NCBI GenBank assembly: GCA_025928655.1
Contig: JAICJC010000023.1
Span: 1-36,730, forward strand
DNA: 36,730 nt
Source of the DNA: Thermoleophilia bacterium
GTDB taxonomy: Bacteria > Actinomycetota > Thermoleophilia > Gaiellales > JAICJC01
Direction: 5' to 3'
Part shown: positions 30,424-36,730 of the stretch, in pieces
Layout of the letters: the number at the start of each line of letters is the position of its first letter
How positions within the stretch are numbered: the stretch's first letter is position 1
Made by a program: the position numbers and the translations under genes
The notes under the pieces: generated by a model
Told to the model about the DNA's origin: nothing
The model's database searches: none
What the model saw: only the letters and a program-made list of their open reading frames with translations

Positions 30424-31332
30424 TCAGGGCATCGCGCCCATGTTCGCCTCCTGCCCCAGGGTCGTGAAGGCGGTCAGGAGGGCGGGATGCGCGACGAGGC
30501 GGAAGTCGTAGCCCTTCGGCGAGATCGAGTCGAAGAAGTTCACGGCCTTGACGGTGGGATGGGCGGCCGCCCAGGCGCCGTAGGCCTCGATCCAGCCGGG
30601 CGTCGCCGCGACCGAGGCGAGGCTGGCGGTCTCGCCGACGATGAACGGCTTCGCATGGGCGTGCGCGAATGCGACCGCGGCGTCGAGCAGCTCGTCCTGG
30701 GTGCGGAACGGCGCCCCGGGCAGGTTGTAGGCGTCAGCGCCGATCCAGTGCACGTAGTTGTCGCCGGGGTAGAACGTGCGCGCGTCCACCTTGGCGTGCG
30801 GGCCGAAGTCGAAGGCCATCGGGGTCCAGACGAAGTGGACGTTCGTCGCGCCGGCCGCGCGGAAGAGGGTCACCATGTGCCGCCACGCGGCGATGACCTT
30901 CTTCGGGCCGCCGATCCAGCGCTTGTGGCCCTTGGGCTGGTCGAACTCGTACCAGGGAACGAGCATCACGTCGGTGCCGGTCGCGCGCAGGGCCCTGGCC
31001 GCCGCCGTGATGATCCGGTCCTGCGAGCCGGAGGCGATCGCCGCGGCGGTCGTCGTCGGCGCGGCCGACCAGGCCAGCTCGGGGATGCGCCCGGCGGCGG
31101 CGTCCGGCGCCACCCGCTTGGCCCAGCCGGTGAACGTCCACGGCATGTAGGTGCGGTCGAGCGCGAGGTGACGGCCGATGTCCGTCTCGAGGGTCGTGAT
31201 CCCCCCGGGCTCGTTGGCGAAGGCGCCCAGGTAGATGCCCGACGTCGGCATGATCGACGCGGCCTGCGCGGCCGGCGCGGCGGCCAGGCCGGCTGCCGCC
31301 AGTGCGAGAACGAGGAGGATCGTGCGCCGCAT
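30424..31332 (-). CDS. Secreted GH26-like glycoside hydrolase
   Basis: 302 residues with a Sec signal peptide (MRRTILLVLALAAAGLAAAP, cleavage near AQA-A at about 24). The mature part has a TIM-barrel pattern of GH26-type beta-mannanase-like proteins: MLVPWYEFDQPKGHKRW carries the likely acid/base Glu, HFVWTP follows, and FIVGETASLA the likely nucleophile Glu. GAGG-type ribosome site GAGGA lies about 8 nt before the ATG. Substrate is unknown. The gene sits upstream of the glycosyltransferase on the same strand with 37 bp between. Confidence 0.75.
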   Translation of the reverse strand: MRRTILLVLALAAAGLAAAPAAQAASIMPTSGIYLGAFANEPGGITTLETDIGRHLALDRTYMPWTFTGWAKRVAPDAAAGRIPELAWSAAPTTTAAAIASGSQDRIITAAARALRATGTDVMLVPWYEFDQPKGHKRWIGGPKKVIAAWRHMVTLFRAAGATNVHFVWTPMAFDFGPHAKVDARTFYPGDNYVHWIGADAYNLPGAPFRTQDELLDAAVAFAHAHAKPFIVGETASLASVAATPGWIEAYGAWAAAHPTVKAVNFFDSISPKGYDFRLVAHPALLTAFTTLGQEANMGAMP

Positions 31333-31430
31333 GGGAACATCCTCGACCGGGTCCCGCCGCGCGCGCCATACCGCAATGCGGTGGTCTTGGGTCCCCCGCA
31401 GCCCGGGGGCGCCCTACCGCCAGACGGCTC

Positions 31431-31619
31431 TCAGTCCTCGATCAGGATGGAGAGCGTCGGGCAGGCCGCCTCCGCCTCCTCGACGCAGTCGCGCAGGCTC
31501 TCGTCCGGCTCGGCGACGTACTCCAGCCTGTCGGGCGAGACGAGGTTGAACACCTCCGGGCACGCGATCATGCACTGCCCGTGGTGGTCGCACGTCCCCT
31601 CGTCGACGGTGACTCTCAC
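31431..31619 (-). CDS. P450-associated [3Fe-4S]/[4Fe-4S] ferredoxin
   Basis: 62 residues from a GTG overlapping the P450 stop (GTGA). Cluster ligands: CDHHGQCMIACPEVF and the later ACPTLS. The CxxHxxC pattern with a distal CP is that of actinobacterial ferredoxins that serve P450s, where the fourth ligand position is variable; an extra Cys (Cys20) sits beside the second one, so a [4Fe-4S] form is also possible. Translational coupling to the P450 makes it the likely electron donor. Confidence 0.9.
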   Translation of the reverse strand: MRVTVDEGTCDHHGQCMIACPEVFNLVSPDRLEYVAEPDESLRDCVEEAEAACPTLSILIED

Positions 31620-32818
31620 GTGTCCTCCCCAGGGTCGAAGGTGATCGGAAGCTCCACCGGCCCGGTGACCCCGCTGACGGGCCGCAGCACCGGCGCCCCC
31701 TCGATCCGCGGCCGGCGCAGGCGCCGAGCCAGGATCGGAAGCGCCTCGCGCATGTCGATGCGGGCCAGCCAGTGGCCGAGGCAGTGGTGGGCGCCGCCGC
31801 CGAAGCCGAAGTGGGCGCGGCGCTCGACCGTGATGTCGAAGGGCGCGTCGCCCACGGCGAGCGGGTCGGTGTTCGCCGGCGGGCTGAGCAGGTGGATCGT
31901 CGTGCCCTCCGGGATGTCGAGGCCGTCGATCGTCAGGTCCTCGATCGCCCGCCGCGTCGTCCAAACGACGGTCGGGTTCCAGCGGATGACCTCCTCCACG
32001 GCCTGCGGGGCGATCCCCGGCTCCCGGGCCAGCAGATCCCACTGACCGGGATGCTCGACGAAGAGCTGCATGGCCAGGCCGAGCTGGTTCTTGGTCGTGT
32101 CCATCCCCCCGAACACGATGAGGGTGATCATCGCCTCGAGCTCCTCGTGGGTCAGACGGCCGTCGCCGTCGTGGGCCTGCACGAGCGCGGTGATCACGTC
32201 GGGGCCCGGGGCCGCCCGGCGCTCGGCGATCAGCTCGTCGGCCAGGCCGTACATGTTGCGCAGGCCGGCCTCGATCCGGTCCCTGTCGCGGGCGATGGTG
32301 ACGCCGAAGGCCAGGCCGATGTCGGTCGACCAGTGGGAGAGGTCGCGCCAGCGGGCCTCGTCGAGGCCGACCAGGCGGCAGAGGACGCGGGCCGAGTAGG
32401 GCTCGGCGAACTCCGACATGAACTCGCCGCGCCCCCGCTCCGCGAACGCGTCGATCAGCTCGCCGGCCAGGACGCGGAAGCCCGGCACCATGTCCTCCAT
32501 GAGCGCGCGCGAGAAGGCCGGGTTGGCGAGCCGGCGCAGGCGGCGGTGGTCGTCGCCCTCCACGCTCAGCATGATCTGCGACCACCAGCGGTGCAGGAGG
32601 CCCTCCGTGATGCCGTGCTGCTCCGGCCAGGCGAAGCTGCCCTGGCGCAGGCGCCGGTCCTTCAGGAGCGCGCCCGTCTGCTCGTAGCGCAGGACGGCGA
32701 TCCCGAAATTCGTGCGCGCATACCAGCTGCGCTCGCGCGCCGCGCGCACCTCCGCCGACGACACCGAGAAATCGGAGTCGGAGACGTCGAAGTACGGCAC
32801 CTCGGACGTCGTCGCCAT
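31616..32818 (-). CDS. Cytochrome P450 (CYP125/CYP142-like group not assigned)
   Basis: 400 residues from the ATG at 32818. I-helix FGGMDTTKNQ with acid-Thr pair, ExxR EEVIR, heme loop FGFGGGAHHCLGHW with ligand Cys346. Coupled 4 nt to a ferredoxin, so a class I-type bacterial system that needs a separate reductase. A second in-frame ATG three codons upstream overlaps the TACGAT -10 and is less likely. A composite palindromic repeat lies just upstream. Substrate unknown. Confidence 0.92.
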   Translation of the reverse strand: MATTSEVPYFDVSDSDFSVSSAEVRAARERSWYARTNFGIAVLRYEQTGALLKDRRLRQGSFAWPEQHGITEGLLHRWWSQIMLSVEGDDHRRLRRLANPAFSRALMEDMVPGFRVLAGELIDAFAERGRGEFMSEFAEPYSARVLCRLVGLDEARWRDLSHWSTDIGLAFGVTIARDRDRIEAGLRNMYGLADELIAERRAAPGPDVITALVQAHDGDGRLTHEELEAMITLIVFGGMDTTKNQLGLAMQLFVEHPGQWDLLAREPGIAPQAVEEVIRWNPTVVWTTRRAIEDLTIDGLDIPEGTTIHLLSPPANTDPLAVGDAPFDITVERRAHFGFGGGAHHCLGHWLARIDMREALPILARRLRRPRIEGAPVLRPVSGVTGPVELPITFDPGEDT

Positions 32819-32825
32819 GCCGCCC

Positions 32826-32831
32826 ATCGTA
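32826..32831 (-). promoter_or_regulatory. Leaderless-type -10 (TACGAT) for the P450-ferredoxin pair
   Basis: TACGAT on the minus strand ends 7 nt before the ATG at 32818. Confidence 0.5.
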
Positions 32832-32833
32832 AT

Positions 32834-32895
32834 GCGCACCAGAAGGGGTCTGACCCCGTTTGGTGCATGAAGGGTGCCTGGCACCGGTCATGCAC
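32834..32895. repeat. Composite palindromic repeat (second copy)
   Basis: GCGCACCAGAA, core GGGGTCTGACCCC, TTTGGTGC, then GGTGCCTGGCACC and CCGGTCATGCA. Near-identical to 26022-26086. It provides the stop codon (32888-32890) of the cupin gene and lies directly upstream of the P450 promoter. Confidence 0.9.
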
Positions 32896-33196
32896 GGGGC
32901 GGCCAGACGTTCAGCGTGACCACCTCGGCGGGGCCGGCCTCGGCCGAGTGCGGGACGCCGCCGGGGATCAGCACCTGCCGGCCCGGGCCCAGGCGCAGCT
33001 CCTCTCCCGCCGAGCGGAACACGATCTCGCCGGAGAGGACGGCGGTGAGCTGGTCCTCCGGGTGCTCGTGCTCCTCCCAGGTCGAGCCGGCCGCGTAGCG
33101 GTACATCGAGACGGTCAGGTCGGCCGAGACGACGGTCGCGCCGAAGATGCCCGGCCGCAGCTCGGCGAACTCGCGGCCGCCCCAGTCGATGGGCAT
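32888..33196 (-). CDS. Cupin-domain protein
   Basis: 102 residues from the ATG at 33196. A single small beta-barrel: YRYAAGSTWEEHEHPEDQLTAV (His, His, Glu metal ligands) and PGGVPHSAEAG (the fourth His). Function cannot be told; cupins include small dioxygenases, isomerases and sugar or metal binders. The final residues and stop are within the composite repeat. It is divergent from the methyl-cycle operon, with 30 bp between. Confidence 0.85.
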   Translation of the reverse strand: MPIDWGGREFAELRPGIFGATVVSADLTVSMYRYAAGSTWEEHEHPEDQLTAVLSGEIVFRSAGEELRLGPGRQVLIPGGVPHSAEAGPAEVVTLNVWPPRA

Positions 33197-33210
33197 GGCC
33201 CTGAGTCCCC

Positions 33211-33216
33211 TACCAT
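33211..33216 (+). promoter_or_regulatory. -10 (TACCAT) of the methyl-cycle operon
   Basis: TACCAT ends 10 nt before the TTG at 33227. The 30-bp gap to the divergent cupin gene leaves no room for a SAM or SAH riboswitch in front of this operon. Confidence 0.4.
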
Positions 33217-33226
33217 TCGGGCGATC

Positions 33227-34962
33227 TTGAGCACGCATGCGCGCATTATCGAGCTGATCGAGGCCGATCGGCCCGTCATCCTCGACGGCGGCACGGCGAC
33301 GGAGCTCACGGAGGTGGTCGGCGACCGGCCCGACCTGCAGGAGCGGCTCTGGGGCACGGGCGCGCTCGTGCACTCGCCCGACGACGTGCTGCGCGTCCAC
33401 CGCCGCTACGTGGACGTCGGATGCGACGTGATCTCGACGGACACGTGGGGCCTTCCCACCGCCCTGCGCGACGAGCGCCCGCAGCTGTGGGAGGCCGACC
33501 GGCCGGTGCACTGGATGGACGTCGCCCGCCGCGGCATCGAGCTCGCCCGCCAGGCGGCCGCCGAGGGCGGCCGCGGCGACGAGTGCGCGGTCGCGTTCTC
33601 GATGAACGGCGACGTGGACACACCCGAGGGGGCCGAGACGATCCGGCTGCTGGCGCGCGTGTTCGAGGAGGACGCGCCCGACATCGTGCTCCTGGAGACG
33701 CTCTCGCTCGTGCGCCCGCAGACGTATGACACCGTCGAGCGGCTGCTCGGCACCGGGATCCCGCTGTGGCTGAGCTTCCGCCGCTGCCGCCAGGGGGTCT
33801 GCGGCGTCTACGGCGAGCACTGGGGCGGCCCCGAGGGCGACTTGTTCGGCCGCGCGGCCCGCCGGTTCGAGCAGATGGGCGTCTCGGCGCTCCTGATCAA
33901 CTGCATCCCGCCCGACCACGTCGCCGGGATGATCTCGTGGATGCGGGACTTCACCGACCTCCCGCTCGGCGCCTACCCCAACCTCGGCTACCTCTCCACG
34001 GCCGGCTGGCGCACCGAGGCCGCTGTTGACGGCGCCGAGTACGCGCGCATGGCGCTGGCCTGGCGCGACGAGGGCGCCCAGATCATCGGCGGCTGCTGCG
34101 GCGTCGGCCCGGAGCACCTGGCGGCCGCCCGCGAGGCCCTCGACGGCACCGTCCCGGGGCACGCCCGCCCGCGCGGGATCGCGGCCGGCGACGACGGCGG
34201 CGACGCGCCCGCGGGCACCAGGCCCGGCCCGTGGACGGACGCCCGCGGATCGTCGCTCTACCCGCTCGACTTCCCCGACATCCTGTGCGAGCCGGGCGTC
34301 TTCGTCCCCACCCAGGGCAGCTACCTGGTCTGGAAGTACCTGTTCCGCGAAGGCATCGGCCGCGGGCAGCGCTGCCTCGACGTCGGCTGCGGGACGGGCC
34401 TGCAGACGGTGCAGCTGGCCCGCAACGGCGCCGCCCACGTCCACGCGATCGACGTCGAGGCCCGGGCCGCCCAGAACACGCTCACGAACGCCTTCCGAAA
34501 CGGCGTCGCCGACCGCGTCACCGCCGCAGCGGTCGACCTCTTCCCCTGGGTGCCCGAGGAGCGCTACGACGTGATCGTCGCGAGCCTCTACCAGACGCCG
34601 GTCGACCCGTTCGACGGCGCGTCGACCCACCGGCCGCTCGACTACTGGGGCCGGAACATGATCGACCACCTGATCGCGATGCTGCCCGAGGCGCTGGCCG
34701 AAGACGGCGTCGCATACCTGATGCAGCTCTCGATCATCGGCCAGCGGCGGACGGCGGCGCTGCTCGACCGAGCCGGTTTTGCGTCCCGGGTCGTAGACTT
34801 CGGATTCTTCGAGTACAACGAGCTGTTCTCAGACAAGGAGCAGCAGATCCACCGGGTGGAGCAGCTGTCGGACGCATACCACCTCCGGCTGGGCGACCAG
34901 AACGTCATCGTCGCGTACCTGATCGAGGTCACGCGAGGGGCAGAAAGCGAGGCTCCACCGGC

Positions 34963-34966
<4 letters not shown>
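33227..34966 (+). CDS. Homocysteine S-methyltransferase :: class I SAM-methyltransferase fusion
   Basis: 579 residues from a TTG at 33227, the only suitable start close to the domain. Residues about 1-315 are a homocysteine S-methyltransferase (MmuM/BHMT type): [22 protein letters not shown] and the zinc cysteines in LLINCIPP and [12 protein letters not shown]. After a Pro/Gly/Ala-rich linker (about 315-345) comes a Rossmann methyltransferase (about 345-570): [31 protein letters not shown] and a [12 protein letters not shown] strand where PrmC/HemK-like enzymes carry NPPY. So one chain could methylate homocysteine and use SAM. It is coupled to metK by an ATGA overlap. Confidence 0.88.

Positions 34967-36730
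<1,764 letters not shown>

Noticed and set aside
33197..33226. SAM or SAH riboswitch before the methyl-cycle operon.
   Set aside because: Only 30 bp separate the divergent starts, too short for any such element, and no aptamer is seen before metK or ahcY either.

Overview
This is a GC-rich bacterial window with about 37 densely packed genes. Genes frequently overlap by 4 nt (ATGA or GTGA). At least eight start codons sit 6-10 nt behind a TANNNT -10 hexamer with no Shine-Dalgarno, which points to leaderless mRNAs. Base composition, leaderless starts, NarL-type two-component signalling, TadE/CpaE-like genes and P450-ferredoxin pairs suggest an actinobacterium, perhaps of the Thermoleophilia type. 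The taxonomic guess is inference. No tRNA, rRNA, CRISPR array, intact transposase or prophage was seen, and no gene-free stretch exceeds 300 bases.

Layout. 1-1881: Lrp/AsnC regulator fragment, pterin carbinolamine dehydratase, a tandem palindromic repeat, and a CNNM/CorC membrane protein. 2119-6289: a four-gene unit with a NarL-type response regulator, its GAF histidine kinase, a protein with degenerate GGDEF and HD-GYP-like domains, and a PHP phosphoesterase. 6300-12306: lgt, a CpaE/MinD-like ATPase, a P450, TadE, a PilZ protein and a GAF-HD-GYP protein, so c-di-GMP and pilus themes. 12359-20229: a uracil-DNA glycosylase, then many amide-bond enzymes: RidA, M55 D-aminopeptidase and M14-like deacylase on +; creatininase-family amidohydrolase, a ketopantoate-reductase::amidase fusion and a P1 (DmpA) peptidase on -, with a methyltransferase and an acetyltransferase.

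20280-26931: a small HExxH protein, an RDD membrane protein and an NAD-linked formate dehydrogenase locus. The catalytic subunit has an in-frame TGA at the active-site position, followed by a bacterial SECIS hairpin, so it is a selenoprotein. Its usual N-terminal iron-sulfur half is encoded separately at the far end of the operon, after a NuoE-NuoF fusion: a circular permutation of the usual order. FdhD, the sulfurtransferase that activates such enzymes, lies convergently.

26957-33196: membrane protein, Re-citrate-synthase-like DRE-TIM enzyme divergent from a free-standing MerR/excisionase-type HTH protein (with three ATTGA boxes exactly 10 bp apart between them), glycosyltransferase, secreted GH26-like protein, P450 with its own ferredoxin, and cupin. 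33227-36730: an operon that closes the methyl cycle: a homocysteine S-methyltransferase fused to a SAM-dependent methyltransferase, then metK, then ahcY (running off the window).

A dispersed family of palindromes (cores GGGGTCAGACCCC, GGTGCCAGGCACC, GGGGACAGTCCCC) sits at gene ends through the whole window and supplies the stop codon of at least three genes.
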